DNA of 64,000 bases from Paenibacillus zeisoli (GCF_003994465.1 NZ_RZNX01000002.1:566911-630910), one strand, 5' to 3'. Shown: positions 36,640 through 46,723, counted from the stretch's first letter. The notes: generated from the sequence alone by a model not told the origin. Made by a program: numbers and translations.

Positions 36640-37782
36640 TTATGCTCTGTATAACTGCTGCATCGCCTTTATAAGGGCGTTCACTTCATAGGCAGTTGTA
36701 GAGTAACCTACGCTAGCTCTTACTGCTCCGGTTAAGGTAGTGCCTGCTGTCTCATGCCCTAACGGAGTACAATGAAAGCCGGCTCTTACTGCGATTTGAT
36801 ATTCCCTGTCAAGACGGAAGGCTACCTCGGCAGCATCTTGATCAGCTACATTGAAAGTTACAATTCCAGTTCTAGGCGCTCCCAGCGCTGGACCGAGCAG
36901 GCTAATTCCTGGAATATCTGCTAGTCCCCGCATAAGTTCCTGCGTCAACTGCCATTCTCTGCTGTAGATATTCTCTACTCCCTCTGCTAGCACTTCTTTG
37001 ACTCCTTCCCCTAAGCCGGCAATACCTGCCGTATTAGGAGTGCCTGCTTCATAACGATCAGGGCGAACTGATGGCTGTTCCAGCTCCTCAGATTGACTCC
37101 CAGTCCCTCCATGAAGATGTGGAACCAAATCTATATCGGGGCGAATATAGAGCCCTCCTGTACCCTGGGGTCCAAGTAAGGCTTTATGCCCTGGAAAGGC
37201 AAGCATGTCTATATTCATTTCCTTCACATCAATTGGATACGCTCCAGCAGTCTGTGCCGCGTCAACAAGCAATACGGCTCCATGCTGATGAGTCATTTTG
37301 GCAATTTCCTCAATTGGGGCTATGCTTCCTAGCAAATTGGAGCTATGACTGCAAACCACTAATCGAGTATTTTCTTCAAATGCCCTCTTCATACTTAAAA
37401 GGTTAATCTCGCCCTCTTGACTTACAGGTATATACTCAACCTTAACCCCCAGAGTACGCTTTAGAAACTCAAGTGGTCGCCTTACAGAATTATGTTCCAC
37501 CATCGTGGCAATCACATGATCGCCTGGTTTAAGAAATCCCTTAATAGCAAGGTTAAGCGCACTTGTCGTATTGGATGTAAAAGCGATGTCTACAGGGTTC
37601 TCTACTCCGAAAAGTGTGGCCAATCGACTTCGTGACCTCATGAGGACTCTGCCCGCTTGAATAGCCATGGCATGGTTTCCCCTGCCCGGATTTGCCGCAC
37701 TTCCTGAAAGCGCTTCTTCAACTGCCCTAATAACTCCTGCAGGTTTGGGCCAGGAGGTCGCTGCATGATCTAAGTAAATCAC
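36640..37782 (-). CDS. Class V aminotransferase, cysteine desulfurase-like
   Basis: PLP enzyme of the NifS/SufS-like group. The N-terminus MIYLDHAATSWPKP, the PLP-lysine motif MLAFPGHKALLGPQGTGGL, the PLP-phosphate region VEHNSVRRPLE and the C-terminal loop VRAGFHCTPLGHETAGTTLTGAVRAS are seen; the cysteine in GFHC is at the position of the catalytic cysteine. So sulfur transfer from cysteine is plausible. The start is GTG (37782) after AAGGGTGGG. 380 aa is normal. Its neighbourhood holds a DUF3343 carrier-like gene. Confidence 0.9.
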   Translation of the reverse strand: MIYLDHAATSWPKPAGVIRAVEEALSGSAANPGRGNHAMAIQAGRVLMRSRSRLATLFGVENPVDIAFTSNTTSALNLAIKGFLKPGDHVIATMVEHNSVRRPLEFLKRTLGVKVEYIPVSQEGEINLLSMKRAFEENTRLVVCSHSSNLLGSIAPIEEIAKMTHQHGAVLLVDAAQTAGAYPIDVKEMNIDMLAFPGHKALLGPQGTGGLYIRPDIDLVPHLHGGTGSQSEELEQPSVRPDRYEAGTPNTAGIAGLGEGVKEVLAEGVENIYSREWQLTQELMRGLADIPGISLLGPALGAPRTGIVTFNVADQDAAEVAFRLDREYQIAVRAGFHCTPLGHETAGTTLTGAVRASVGYSTTAYEVNALIKAMQQLYRA

Positions 37783-37831
37783 TAATTCCCACCCTTCCCC
37801 TCTAGGTTAACTTTACTCAATATAAGATCAA

Positions 37832-37872
37832 GAAAGACATACCTCTCCTTCTTGCATAAGGAGAAATATGTC
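37832..37872 (-). terminator. Terminator after parB
   Basis: GACATATTTCTCCTT and AAGGAGAGGTATGTC pair on the minus strand with a small mismatch, followed by TTTCTTG; located seven bases past the parB stop. Confidence 0.7.
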
Positions 37873-37878
37873 AATTCA

Positions 37879-38724
37879 TCATTGAAGCATGTCAAGTAAA
37901 CGCTGTAAATCCTGCTGGCTAAAATAGTTAATTTCTATCTTGCCTTTATCCTTGGCCGGTTTGATTTTCACTGTAGTCTTAAATCTTTCACGAAGACTTT
38001 CTTCAACCTCTTCAATATAAGGATCTCTCTTCTTAGCAGCAATCTTCACTTTAGAAGTGTCTAGTTTTTTACGATCAAGCTGCTGCACTGCATCCTCCAG
38101 CTCTCTAACACTCCACTCATTTTCGATACATTGTTTGGCAAGCTGTTTTATTAGTGCTGTATCCTTCAGTCCGACAATGGCTCTCGCATGTCCCATCGAT
38201 AATGTTCCACGTGAAACAAAATCCTTCACTTCATCAGGAAGTGCCAGCAATCGAAGAAAGTTGGCGATATGAGAACGGGATTTCCCTACCTTTAAGGATA
38301 ATTCTTCCTGCGTCAATTCGAACTGATCCATTAGCCCCTGATAAGCAACAGCAATCTCCATTGCATTCAGATTCTCCCGTTGAAGGTTCTCGATAAGAGC
38401 GATCTCCATAACCTGCTGGTCCGTGAAGCTGCGTACGACAGCTGGTACTGTAGTATTTCCACAATATTGAGAAGCTCTGAATCGCCGTTCACCTGCAATG
38501 ATTTCATATCCCTTAAGGACACTTCTAACTATAATCGGCTGAATTACACCATGCTGACGAATAGATTCTGCCAGGTCCTTGATGGCTTCTTCATCAAAAG
38601 TCTTACGAGGCTGGTAGGGATTTGCCCGAAGCTGATTAAGTGGAATTTCTACCACCTTATCGTCATCACTAACAGAAAGCGATGGAATCAGCGCATCAAG
38701 TCCTTTTCCCAGACGCTTACTCAT
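37879..38724 (-). CDS. parB: Chromosome partitioning protein ParB (Spo0J)
   Basis: CTP-dependent DNA clamp that loads at parS and spreads; acts with ParA in origin segregation and recruits SMC. ParB-N signature PLNQLRANPYQPRKTFDEEAI, the CTPase motif IAGERRFRASQ, a helix-turn-helix KVGKSRSHIANFLRLLALP and a C-terminal dimer domain. 281 aa. The start overlaps parA's stop by eight bases. The gene contains a parS site at 38203-38218. Confidence 0.97.
   Translation of the reverse strand: MSKRLGKGLDALIPSLSVSDDDKVVEIPLNQLRANPYQPRKTFDEEAIKDLAESIRQHGVIQPIIVRSVLKGYEIIAGERRFRASQYCGNTTVPAVVRSFTDQQVMEIALIENLQRENLNAMEIAVAYQGLMDQFELTQEELSLKVGKSRSHIANFLRLLALPDEVKDFVSRGTLSMGHARAIVGLKDTALIKQLAKQCIENEWSVRELEDAVQQLDRKKLDTSKVKIAAKKRDPYIEEVEESLRERFKTTVKIKPAKDKGKIEINYFSQQDLQRLLDMLQ
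38203..38218. promoter_or_regulatory. parS site inside parB
   Basis: TGTTCCACGTGAAACA differs from the perfect parS palindrome TGTTTCACGTGAAACA at one base. Location inside parB/spo0J is also seen in B. subtilis. Confidence 0.9.
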
Positions 38725-39478
38725 AAGAAATCACTTCCTTTGCCAATTCTAAATACACCTCTGCCCCTTTTGAGCGAGGGTCGTACGTAATAATTGACTG
38801 CCCGTGAGAAGGCGCTTCACTCAGTCTAACATTGCGCGGAATAACTGTTTTGTAGACCTTTTGTTGGAAATACTTCTTCACTTCTTCAATAACTTGTATG
38901 CCCAGATTAGTTCTGGCATCGAACATCGTAAGCAGCACACCCTCGATTTGCAGCGAGGTGTTAAGATGCTTCTGAACCAGACGCACCGTATTTAACAGCT
39001 GACTAAGTCCTTCAAGGGCATAGTATTCACATTGAATTGGAATCAGGACAGAGTCCGCGGCGGTTAACGAATTGATCGTCAGGATGCCTAATGAAGGAGG
39101 GCAATCGATAATGATATAGTCATATTGGCTCTTCACTTGCTGTAGAGATTTCTTGAGCCGTACTTCACGTGAAATCGTAGGCACAAGTTCAATCTCCGCC
39201 CCAGCCAACTGAATCGTAGCTGGAATCATGTCCAAGCCTTCGATTTGGGTAGGTGTAATTGCTTCTTTGGGATGAACCTCATTGATTAGAACATCATAAA
39301 TGCAGTTAGCAACGTCAGCTTTATTTATACCAATACCGCTGGTCGTATTCCCCTGTGGATCGATATCTACAAGTAGAACTTTCTTCCCCAGCGTAGCCAG
39401 CCCGGCTCCCAAATTGACCGATGTCGTAGTTTTTCCTACACCGCCCTTTTGGTTGGCAATGGCAATGATTTTAGACAA
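38717..39478 (-). CDS. parA: Chromosome partitioning ATPase ParA (Soj)
   Basis: Deviant Walker ATPase that moves ParB-parS complexes and controls DnaA. Deviant Walker A NQKGGVGKTTTSVNLGAGLA, Walker B YDYIIIDCPPSLG and LLVDIDPQGNTTSGIGI. 253 aa is typical. It starts at a TTG (39478) seven bases after GAGGTG. Coupled with parB. Confidence 0.97.
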   Translation of the reverse strand: MSKIIAIANQKGGVGKTTTSVNLGAGLATLGKKVLLVDIDPQGNTTSGIGINKADVANCIYDVLINEVHPKEAITPTQIEGLDMIPATIQLAGAEIELVPTISREVRLKKSLQQVKSQYDYIIIDCPPSLGILTINSLTAADSVLIPIQCEYYALEGLSQLLNTVRLVQKHLNTSLQIEGVLLTMFDARTNLGIQVIEEVKKYFQQKVYKTVIPRNVRLSEAPSHGQSIITYDPRSKGAEVYLELAKEVISYE

Positions 39479-39597
39479 CCTGTTTCACCTCAATATTATT
39501 TAAGAATCTTCTTGTAGATCCATACAGTGGAATGGATTATTCAGGCCATTTCACCGTACATGTGTGGGTCAACTCAAAGAGGCAGCTACAAAAAGAC

Positions 39598-39624
39598 AGA
39601 AAAAGCGGCTACTGCTGCCGCCTT
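39598..39624 (-). terminator. Terminator after noc
   Basis: GCGGC-AGCAGTA-GCCGC followed by TTTTTCTG on the minus strand, 20 bases beyond the noc stop. Confidence 0.8.
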
Positions 39625-39643
39625 CTTAGCGCATACTTGTCCA

Positions 39644-40459
39644 TTAACGTTTAGGAATCTTTATTACGATTTCATAATGATCTTCATGATCAGTTTCAGT
39701 CTTCTTGATCTGCAGTCCGGAACCCGATACCATATCAATCGATTGCCGAATCGTATTTAAAGCTAGACGGACATCTTTGGTAAAAGAAATACGCTTGGAT
39801 TTTTTGTTTTTAGCTACTTCTTTATAAAAAGCAATTCTTGCTTCTGTTTGCTTCACATTCAAGTCTTTAGCGATGATCTCTTCCAGTACCTTCAGCTGAA
39901 GTTCTTCTGTATCTAATGACAAAAGAGCCCTAGCATGACGCTCAGTAATTTTCCGTTCCATTAAAGCATTCTTCACAACTTCAGGCAGATGCAGGAGACG
40001 GATCTTGTTAGCGATTGTGGACTGACTCTTTCCTAATCTCTGTGCCAGACTCTCCTGAGTCAGCTGGTGAAGGTCAATCAGATTCTGGTATGCGATAGCT
40101 TCCTCTATAGAGGTAAGATTCTCCCTCTGCAAGTTCTCGATTAATGCAATGGAGGCAGCCTGGGAATCATTAAAGTCCCGAACTATGGCAGGAATCGTGT
40201 CAAATCCCAGCTTCTTCACTGCACGCCAACGACGTTCTCCAGCAATGATCTCATATTTCTCATTCCGGTAACGGACCACGATAGGCTGAATAACACCATG
40301 AGTTTTGATTGTTTGACATAACTCATCAATTCTTTCATCGTCAAAAACTGTCCGAGGCTGGTAGGGGCCGCCGACAATGTTATCTACCGGAAGTTGCTTT
40401 ACTTCTTCCCCGCTGTTTCGTTCGGTCAACCCAAACAATTTAGAAAATTGTTCTTTCAT
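39644..40459 (-). CDS. noc: Nucleoid occlusion protein Noc
   Basis: ParB paralogue that binds Noc boxes and blocks division over the nucleoid. ParB-N domain ([34 protein letters not shown]), [22 protein letters not shown] start at the ATG 40459 because it gives [11 protein letters not shown], an amphipathic helix like the membrane-binding N-terminus of Noc; AGGTGG lies upstream. 271 aa. It is downstream of rsmG, the usual place in Bacilli. Confidence 0.95.
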   Translation of the reverse strand: MKEQFSKLFGLTERNSGEEVKQLPVDNIVGGPYQPRTVFDDERIDELCQTIKTHGVIQPIVVRYRNEKYEIIAGERRWRAVKKLGFDTIPAIVRDFNDSQAASIALIENLQRENLTSIEEAIAYQNLIDLHQLTQESLAQRLGKSQSTIANKIRLLHLPEVVKNALMERKITERHARALLSLDTEELQLKVLEEIIAKDLNVKQTEARIAFYKEVAKNKKSKRISFTKDVRLALNTIRQSIDMVSGSGLQIKKTETDHEDHYEIVIKIPKR

Positions 40460-40879
40460 TCCGTAGATTACCACCTAATTTCATAGTAGCATAAGGCACT
40501 GCCTTATGATCTTCATTCACGAGGGAATGAGTTAATGGCATCCGATAAAGGCCTTGAATTCCCGACTTATAAGGGATAAACATCCTGTTTCAGAACGAGA
40601 TTCGTATGCTTTGGATATAATCTATTCTATCACTTTTTCCTCTATAATCCTATTCTCTATCTTACCAGTTTCTGACCAATCATTCCATATGGAACTAAAG
40701 AAGTAGACGATTGGGCAGGCAACTATTTATTTACGATAGATAGTCAACTCTATAACTATATATTAAATCCATATTGATGAATAAAATACTAATTATTCAG
40801 TTAATCATTCTCAATAATTAACAATTGTGTGATTCGAGCTTGATCCGTGATTGTTTCACGTGGAACACAAAAAATACCA
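40460..40879. other. 420-base noc-rsmG intergenic region with parS
   Basis: AT-rich, no supportable gene. The only strong motif I see is the parS site at 40852-40867; the noc promoter must lie here but no pair of boxes with correct spacing was convincing. Confidence 0.5.
40852..40867. promoter_or_regulatory. parS site between noc and rsmG
   Basis: TGTTTCACGTGGAACA, one base off the perfect palindrome. It lies about 7 kb from the dnaA gap boxes, in the origin-proximal ParB loading zone. Confidence 0.9.
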
Positions 40880-40909
40880 AAAAAATAACACCTCTATATA
40901 AGAGGTGTC
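40880..40909 (-). terminator. Terminator overlapping the 3' end of rsmG
   Basis: ACACCTCT (40888-40895) and AGAGGTGT (40901-40908) form the stem; the minus-strand T run follows (TATTTTTTTGG). The rsmG stop codon TAG (40894-40896) lies in the hairpin itself. Confidence 0.88.
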
Positions 40910-41616
40910 TTTAATGGAGTGCCCGCCTTGCGCGGATACTTTTTCGGTGTCGAAGCGTTCTTTTTAATCAAAATAATATGCCGCTCTGAATTTTCCACAG
41001 GAAGGTTAAAGTTGTAACTTTCAACTAAAGAGCCTTTAAGTTCTTTCATACTGAAAGCTGCTTCCTTGATCTCTTCATCTGGGTTGTTCCCCTTCATTGC
41101 GGCGAATACCCCACCCGGCTTCACAAATGGAAGACAGAATTCGTTCAACACAGCTAAGCGTGCAACGGCTCTAGCCGTAGCCAAGTCGTATGCATCGCGG
41201 TGCTCTGGAAGTCTTGCGATATCCTCTGCCCTGCCATGGATAAGCTGTACATCCTTCAAACCAATAGTATCCACAACATGCTGGAGGAATGAGATGCGCT
41301 TGTTAAGTGAATCCACGATTGTAAGCTTAAGATGAGGAAATGCGATTTTGAGTGGAATGCCTGGAAATCCGGCACCCGAGCCCACATCGATCATACGGCC
41401 AACAGCGTCCATTCCTTTATAAAAAGCAAGTGTCAATGAATCATAAAAATGCTTCACATACACCTGATTCCGTTCCGTAATTCCAGTCAAATTCATTTTC
41501 TCGTTCCAGGATACAAGCTCCTGGAAGTAGATATCAAATTGCTCCAGCTGTTTATCACTTAGGTGAATACCTTGAGCCTGAATTAAGCTGACAAAATCAG
41601 ATTGAACTGAATCCAT
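40894..41616 (-). CDS. rsmG: 16S rRNA m7G527 methyltransferase RsmG
   Basis: SAM-dependent methylation of G527 in 16S rRNA. SAM-binding motif MIDVGSGAGFPGIPLKI near residue 70, then LTIVDSLNKRISFLQHV. 240 aa is typical. CAGGAGG lies before the ATG; it follows mnmG by three bases. C-terminal extension NASTPKKYPRKAGTPLKTPLI is basic, common in Bacilli. Stop lies in the terminator. Confidence 0.97.
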   Translation of the reverse strand: MDSVQSDFVSLIQAQGIHLSDKQLEQFDIYFQELVSWNEKMNLTGITERNQVYVKHFYDSLTLAFYKGMDAVGRMIDVGSGAGFPGIPLKIAFPHLKLTIVDSLNKRISFLQHVVDTIGLKDVQLIHGRAEDIARLPEHRDAYDLATARAVARLAVLNEFCLPFVKPGGVFAAMKGNNPDEEIKEAAFSMKELKGSLVESYNFNLPVENSERHIILIKKNASTPKKYPRKAGTPLKTPLI

Positions 41617-41619
41617 AAT

Positions 41620-43506
41620 TTATCCTCCTGCAGCAGTCACTCGATTATAATGCTCAAGATAGACCAGAAGGATTGAAATATCAGCCGGAGTAACACCAGA
41701 TATCCGGGAAGCCTGACCAATCGAGATTGGACGAATGCGATCCAGCTTCTGCCGTGCCTCCATCGCTATGCCATGGATGTCATCATACTTGATATTATCA
41801 GGAATCTTCTTCTTCTCCATCTTTTGAAGCCGTTCCACATGGAGCAGCTGCTTCTCAATGTAGCCTGCATATTTGATTTGAATCTCTACTTGCTCCTTCA
41901 TTTCATCATCCAGTTCAAGAGTAGAAGGAGATAAAGGCTCAATATGAGTGTAGCTGACTTCAGGGCGACGAAGAATGTTAAGCATGTTGCTTCCATCTTG
42001 GATTGGAGCCGAACCGATAGACTCCAGAATTGGATTAACCTCCACTGGACGCACCTTGGTTGATTTGAGACGCTCGATCTCAAGTTCAACATTCTGCTTC
42101 TTGTTAAGGAATTGATCATATCGATCCTGCTTGATCAAGCCAATATCATAACCGATCGGTGTGAGACGAAGATCAGCATTGTCATGACGAAGAAGAAGAC
42201 GGTATTCAGCTCTAGAAGTGAGAAGACGATAGGGCTCATTTGTGCCCTTAGTAACCAGATCATCAATAAGGACACCAATATAACCCTGGGATCGATCAAG
42301 GACTACCGGCTCTTTCCCCTGCACTTTGCGAGCCGCATTAATCCCCGCCATAATCCCTTGTCCTGCTGCTTCCTCATATCCAGATGTTCCGTTCAACTGA
42401 CCCGCCGTGAAGAGACCGGGTACAAGCTTAGTCTCAAGCGAAGGCCACAGTTGTGTCGGCACCATCGCGTCATATTCGATCGCGTAACCCGTACGCATCA
42501 TTTCCACATTTTGCAGCCCTGGAATCGAGCGCAGAATCTGCAGCTGAACATCTTCAGGCATACTGGTGGACAAACCTTGAACGTAATACTCTGAAGTGTT
42601 CTTGCCTTCCGGCTCGAGGAAAATTTGATGCTTAGGCTTGTCGCTGAAGCGTACAATTTTATCTTCTATTGAAGGACAGTATCTTGGACCCGTTCCCTCA
42701 ATGACACCCGAGAACATCGGAGCCCGATGAAGATTTGAATTAATAATCTCATGGGTCTCAATTGAAGTGTATGTCAACCAGCACGGTAACTGTTCGTTAT
42801 CAGAACTTTTGGTTTCATAGGAAAAGAATTTAGGCTTCTCGTCACCAGGTTGAATCTCCGTCTGTGAGAAGTCAATGGTATCCTTGTGAACACGCGGAGG
42901 TGTTCCCGTCTTGAATCTTACGAGCTCTAAGCCAAGCTCTTTCAAATGAGCGGCTAATCTTACTGAAGGCTGCTGATTATTCGGACCACTTTCGTACATC
43001 AGCTCGCCCATAATGATTTTGCCACGCAGATAGGTACCTGTTGTTAACACTACCGCTTTCCCGCGGTACTCTGCTCCAGTCTTGGTGACAACACCCACAC
43101 ACTTTCCATCTTCGATAATTAACTCTTCGACCATCCCTTGGCGAAGCGTTAAATTCTCTTCCTTCTCCATGGTTTCTTTCATGGCATGCTGATACATGAA
43201 CTTGTCCGCCTGAGCACGCAGTGCATGAACGGCTGGCCCTTTCCCTGTATTCAGCATACGCATCTGGATAAAAGTCTTATCAATATTCCGGCCCATTTCT
43301 CCGCCTAACGCATCAATCTCCCTAACTACGTGGCCTTTTGCAGGACCACCAATAGATGGGTTACATGGCATGAATGCAACCATGTCTAGGTTGATGGTAA
43401 CCATAAGCGTACTGCAGCCCATGCGAGCTGCTGCCAATGCCGCTTCTACACCAGCATGGCCCGCACCCACGACGATCACATCATATTCCCCCGCCGGGTA
43501 TCCCAT
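41620..43506 (-). CDS. mnmG: tRNA uridine 5-carboxymethylaminomethyl modification enzyme MnmG
   Basis: FAD protein that, with MnmE, modifies U34 of tRNAs for Lys, Glu, Gln, Leu and Arg. N-terminal FAD motif [44 protein letters not shown], and the C-terminal GidA-associated domain. 628 aa is standard. GGAGGTAAAGAA before the ATG. Same strand as mnmE and rsmG. Confidence 0.98.
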   Translation of the reverse strand: MGYPAGEYDVIVVGAGHAGVEAALAAARMGCSTLMVTINLDMVAFMPCNPSIGGPAKGHVVREIDALGGEMGRNIDKTFIQMRMLNTGKGPAVHALRAQADKFMYQHAMKETMEKEENLTLRQGMVEELIIEDGKCVGVVTKTGAEYRGKAVVLTTGTYLRGKIIMGELMYESGPNNQQPSVRLAAHLKELGLELVRFKTGTPPRVHKDTIDFSQTEIQPGDEKPKFFSYETKSSDNEQLPCWLTYTSIETHEIINSNLHRAPMFSGVIEGTGPRYCPSIEDKIVRFSDKPKHQIFLEPEGKNTSEYYVQGLSTSMPEDVQLQILRSIPGLQNVEMMRTGYAIEYDAMVPTQLWPSLETKLVPGLFTAGQLNGTSGYEEAAGQGIMAGINAARKVQGKEPVVLDRSQGYIGVLIDDLVTKGTNEPYRLLTSRAEYRLLLRHDNADLRLTPIGYDIGLIKQDRYDQFLNKKQNVELEIERLKSTKVRPVEVNPILESIGSAPIQDGSNMLNILRRPEVSYTHIEPLSPSTLELDDEMKEQVEIQIKYAGYIEKQLLHVERLQKMEKKKIPDNIKYDDIHGIAMEARQKLDRIRPISIGQASRISGVTPADISILLVYLEHYNRVTAAGG

Positions 43507-43677
43507 TCTTTCTTTACCTCCTTATATATCGAGCGTTCCACAGCCTTATGAATCTCATCATAACCGCAATCGGAACCGTTTATTTACTGAACTATATGCA
43601 TTGAGCTAAAAATAACTACATCCACCATCATACCACGTTCCCAGCCTATAAACTGATCATCCGAGCAAATACTTTAC

Positions 43678-45057
43678 TTATTTCCCTAAGCAGAATTGGG
43701 AGAATATTTGATCCAGCAGCGAATCCGGTGCGGAGTCCCCGATAACCTCTCCAAGCTGCTCCCATGCGAGACGGACATCAATTTGGTAAATGTCAATGGG
43801 GATACCCGAGTCAGCTGCTTCATAAGCATCCTTCAAGGAGGCCGCTGCCTTGTTAAGGAGCGCTATATGCCTTACGTTGCTGACATAAGTCAGATCACCC
43901 GATTCAAGCTGCCCGCCCAGGAATAGGTGGGTAATGGCCTCCTCCAGACTCTCCAGTCCTTCTGATGTTCTTACAGAAAGCTTAACGCGATTCTCCTCTG
44001 GGAAATAACGCCCGACCACCTCTAAATCAATCTGCTGCGGAAGGTCACTCTTGTTGATCAGTACGATAACCTGACGATGCTGAATTTGCTGCATCAGGGT
44101 AATCTCATCCTCATGCAGCGGCTCTGCCCCATTTAGCACAAGGAGAATCAGATCAGCCTCATTCACTGCTGCTTTGGAGCGCTCTACCCCAATCTGCTCC
44201 ACCACATCGATCGTCTCCCGAATTCCCGCCGTATCCAGCAGCTTAAGAGGGATATTGTTAATGGTTACGAACTCTTCAATCACATCACGAGTTGTACCGG
44301 GAATGTCCGTAACAATGGCTTTGTTCTCTCTCACGAGGGCATTCATTAATGAGGATTTTCCGACATTGGGCCGGCCAATAATCGCCGTGGTTATCCCCTC
44401 ACGAAGGATTTTTCCCTCATTGGCCCGCTTCAGCAGCCGATCAATTCCTGCCTGGGCCTGGGTGCATTTCTCTTTGATAAACTCCGAAGTCAGCGACTCT
44501 ACATCATGCTCCGGATAATCAATATTTACTTCAATATGCGCAAGGGTCTCCAGCAGCGTCTGACGGATCTCATGGATTCTCCGGGATAGATCCCCTTCTA
44601 CCTGCTTGAGGGCAACGGAGAAGGCTCGGTCAGACTTGGAGCGAATCAGATCAATAACCGCTTCAGCCTGTGACAAGTCAATCCGCCCATTAAGAAAGGC
44701 CCGCTTGGTGAATTCACCCGGTTCGGCAAGCCGGATTAGAGGCTGCTTCAGCAGCAGATCCATCACCCTTTTCACCGAAATTACTCCACCGTGGGTGCTA
44801 ATCTCCACCACATCTTCCGTTGTGAACGAACGCGGTGCTCTCATCACTGTGACAAGAACCTCTTCAAGCTTATCTCCCGTAACCGGGTCTATAATAAAGC
44901 CGTAATGAACGGTGTGACTATCCGCTTCGGTTAAGGGCGTCTTGGAACGAAGAAGCCGTCCAACCTCAGCAACAGCCTCCGGCCCACTCACCCGAATAAC
45001 AGCAATGCCACCTTCCCCTACAGCTGTTGAGATCGCAGCAATTGTATCTGTAACCAT
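43678..45057 (-). CDS. mnmE: tRNA modification GTPase MnmE
   Basis: GTPase partner of MnmG. N-terminal tetrahydrofolate-binding domain (TDTIAAISTAVGEGGIAVIRVSG), GTPase domain inserted in a helical domain: GRPNVGKSSLMNALV, DIPGTTRD, NKSD; C-terminal FCLGK carries the essential cysteine motif. Start at the ATG 45057 (MVTDTIAAIS) after AGAGGTGAGAAG; a longer frame adds an unlikely N-terminus. 459 aa is normal. Confidence 0.98.
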   Translation of the reverse strand: MVTDTIAAISTAVGEGGIAVIRVSGPEAVAEVGRLLRSKTPLTEADSHTVHYGFIIDPVTGDKLEEVLVTVMRAPRSFTTEDVVEISTHGGVISVKRVMDLLLKQPLIRLAEPGEFTKRAFLNGRIDLSQAEAVIDLIRSKSDRAFSVALKQVEGDLSRRIHEIRQTLLETLAHIEVNIDYPEHDVESLTSEFIKEKCTQAQAGIDRLLKRANEGKILREGITTAIIGRPNVGKSSLMNALVRENKAIVTDIPGTTRDVIEEFVTINNIPLKLLDTAGIRETIDVVEQIGVERSKAAVNEADLILLVLNGAEPLHEDEITLMQQIQHRQVIVLINKSDLPQQIDLEVVGRYFPEENRVKLSVRTSEGLESLEEAITHLFLGGQLESGDLTYVSNVRHIALLNKAAASLKDAYEAADSGIPIDIYQIDVRLAWEQLGEVIGDSAPDSLLDQIFSQFCLGK

Positions 45058-45125
45058 CTTCTCACCTCTTCTATATAAATAAAAAGAAATGACGATTGCC
45101 GAGGCAAACGTCACTCCCATTACAT

Positions 45126-45848
45126 TCATTTACTTTGTCTCACCGTAATAACTACCCTGCGGTTAGGCTCTTCGCCCTTGCTATAAGTCTTCACTTCAGG
45201 ATGATCCTGCAGCTTCGCATGAATCACCTTACGCTCCTGAGGAGCCATAGGCTCCAGAGAGACTTCCTTCTGTGTCCGGACCACTTTGCCAGCAAGTCTC
45301 AGAGCCAACTCCTCCAGTGTTTTCTTACGACGCTCTCTGAAGTTCTCCGCATCCAGAACAAGCCGTATGAAGCTATCCGAGTAGCGGTTTGCTACGATAT
45401 TGGCTAAATATTGAAGTGCATCAAGGGTTTGACCCCTTCTTCCTATGAGTAGACCAAGATCAGAACCGGAAATGTTAAGAATCGTGCTGTCCTTGCGGTG
45501 CACAATCTCTATCTCTACCTGCAGGCCCATGCTTTCACCTACATCCGAGATAAATGACGCCGCCTCTTGAAAAGGATCTTTGCCTTCATGCTGAAATTCT
45601 TCGCTGCTTAAAGCTGGCTGCTCTATAATCTCTACATGAGTAGTTTCGACCTTTGGCGGTTCTGTCGTCGTATCGGTCAGCAAAGTAATCTCTACTTTGG
45701 CTTCCTTTACTCCAAACAGACCCAGGAATCCTCTTGATGGCTGCTCCAACACTTTCACGGCAACTTGATTCTCGGTGGTGCCGAGCTTAGCCAATCCTTG
45801 TCTAACAGCATCTTCAATGGTTTTTCCCGACGTCACAACTTTGTTCAT
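45126..45848 (-). CDS. jag: RNA-binding protein KhpB/Jag (SpoIIIJ-associated)
   Basis: Jag-N domain (MNKVVTSGKTIEDAVRQGLAKLG), a linker, a KH domain (ISGSDLGLLIGRRGQTLDALQYL) and an R3H domain (ERKVIHAKLQDHPEVKTYSKG). Likely binds RNA; partner of KhpA in cell elongation control. 240 aa. ATG overlaps the yidC stop (ATGA), so translation is coupled. Confidence 0.96.
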   Translation of the reverse strand: MNKVVTSGKTIEDAVRQGLAKLGTTENQVAVKVLEQPSRGFLGLFGVKEAKVEITLLTDTTTEPPKVETTHVEIIEQPALSSEEFQHEGKDPFQEAASFISDVGESMGLQVEIEIVHRKDSTILNISGSDLGLLIGRRGQTLDALQYLANIVANRYSDSFIRLVLDAENFRERRKKTLEELALRLAGKVVRTQKEVSLEPMAPQERKVIHAKLQDHPEVKTYSKGEEPNRRVVITVRQSK

Positions 45849-46723
45849 TTTTTCTTGTTGGCCTCCTTGTTGGTGCCTCTTGCCGGTGTACCGGCCTTCA
45901 GATTGGATCCACCTCTCTTGGATTTACCGCTCACGGGTGCGGCCTCAACAACAGCCACTTCACCAGCCGGTTTCTTATAGAGGAAGTAGTTCTGAACAAT
46001 CGTGTAGATATTACTGAAGAACCAATATAAAGGAAGTGCGGAAGGGAAGTTGTAAGCCATGATAAAGATCAACACAGGATAGATAAACATCATGAACTGC
46101 ATAGGTCCCTGCATTCCGCTTGGATTCATATTGGACATCATCTTGGTCTGAATAAATGTACTTATTGCAGCTAATGCCGGCAGGATGAACAAATGGTCCG
46201 GCTGGCCAAGTTGAAGCCACAAGAACGGATGCTCCCGGATAGCTGAGTTGTAAATAATAGAGTTATACAGCGCAATGAATACAGGCATCTGAATGATCAG
46301 CGGCAAGCAGCCTGCCATCGGATTAACCTTATTCTCCTGGAACAACTTCATGGTCTCCTGCTGTTGAAGCTGCGGATTATCCTTGTACTGCTCTTTGATC
46401 TTCGCAAGCTGCGGCTGGATCGCCTGCATGGCCTTCGAACTCTTCACCTGTTTAAGGGTAAGCGGCAATATAATTGTCCGCACAATAATCACCATGACCA
46501 AGATCGCCAGCCCGTACTCCCCGCCGAACCATCTGGCGAACGTATCAAGGGCAAGTGAGAAATAGTAGACTACATTTTTTTGCCAGAAGGAACTGCTGTT
46601 AGCCATGTCCTCTGTAGTGTGTGTTGGCGTTGCACTTGGTGTACAGCCGGCAAGCAGAACAAGCATTCCAACTGCCAGTGCAATAAGCAGCCACTTGCTT
46701 TTAGTTGACTTCAATCGCGACAC
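45845..46723 (-). CDS. yidC: Membrane protein insertase YidC/SpoIIIJ
   Basis: Inserts membrane proteins with or without SecYEG. Lipoprotein signal with lipobox LLAGC, then five hydrophobic segments, and conserved cytosolic helices AIQPQLAKIKEQYKDNPQLQQQ and NPMAGCLPLIIQMPVFIALY. Basic tail GTNKEANKKK. 292 aa. GTG start at 46723 after GAGAGGGG. SpoIIIJ-type members are needed for sporulation in Bacillus. Confidence 0.97.
   Translation of the reverse strand: MSRLKSTKSKWLLIALAVGMLVLLAGCTPSATPTHTTEDMANSSSFWQKNVVYYFSLALDTFARWFGGEYGLAILVMVIIVRTIILPLTLKQVKSSKAMQAIQPQLAKIKEQYKDNPQLQQQETMKLFQENKVNPMAGCLPLIIQMPVFIALYNSIIYNSAIREHPFLWLQLGQPDHLFILPALAAISTFIQTKMMSNMNPSGMQGPMQFMMFIYPVLIFIMAYNFPSALPLYWFFSNIYTIVQNYFLYKKPAGEVAVVEAAPVSGKSKRGGSNLKAGTPARGTNKEANKKK

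Noticed and set aside
39161..39176. Third parS-like site in parA (TACTTCACGTGAAATC)
   Set aside because: Four mismatches to the parS consensus; the core CACGTG palindrome alone is not enough.
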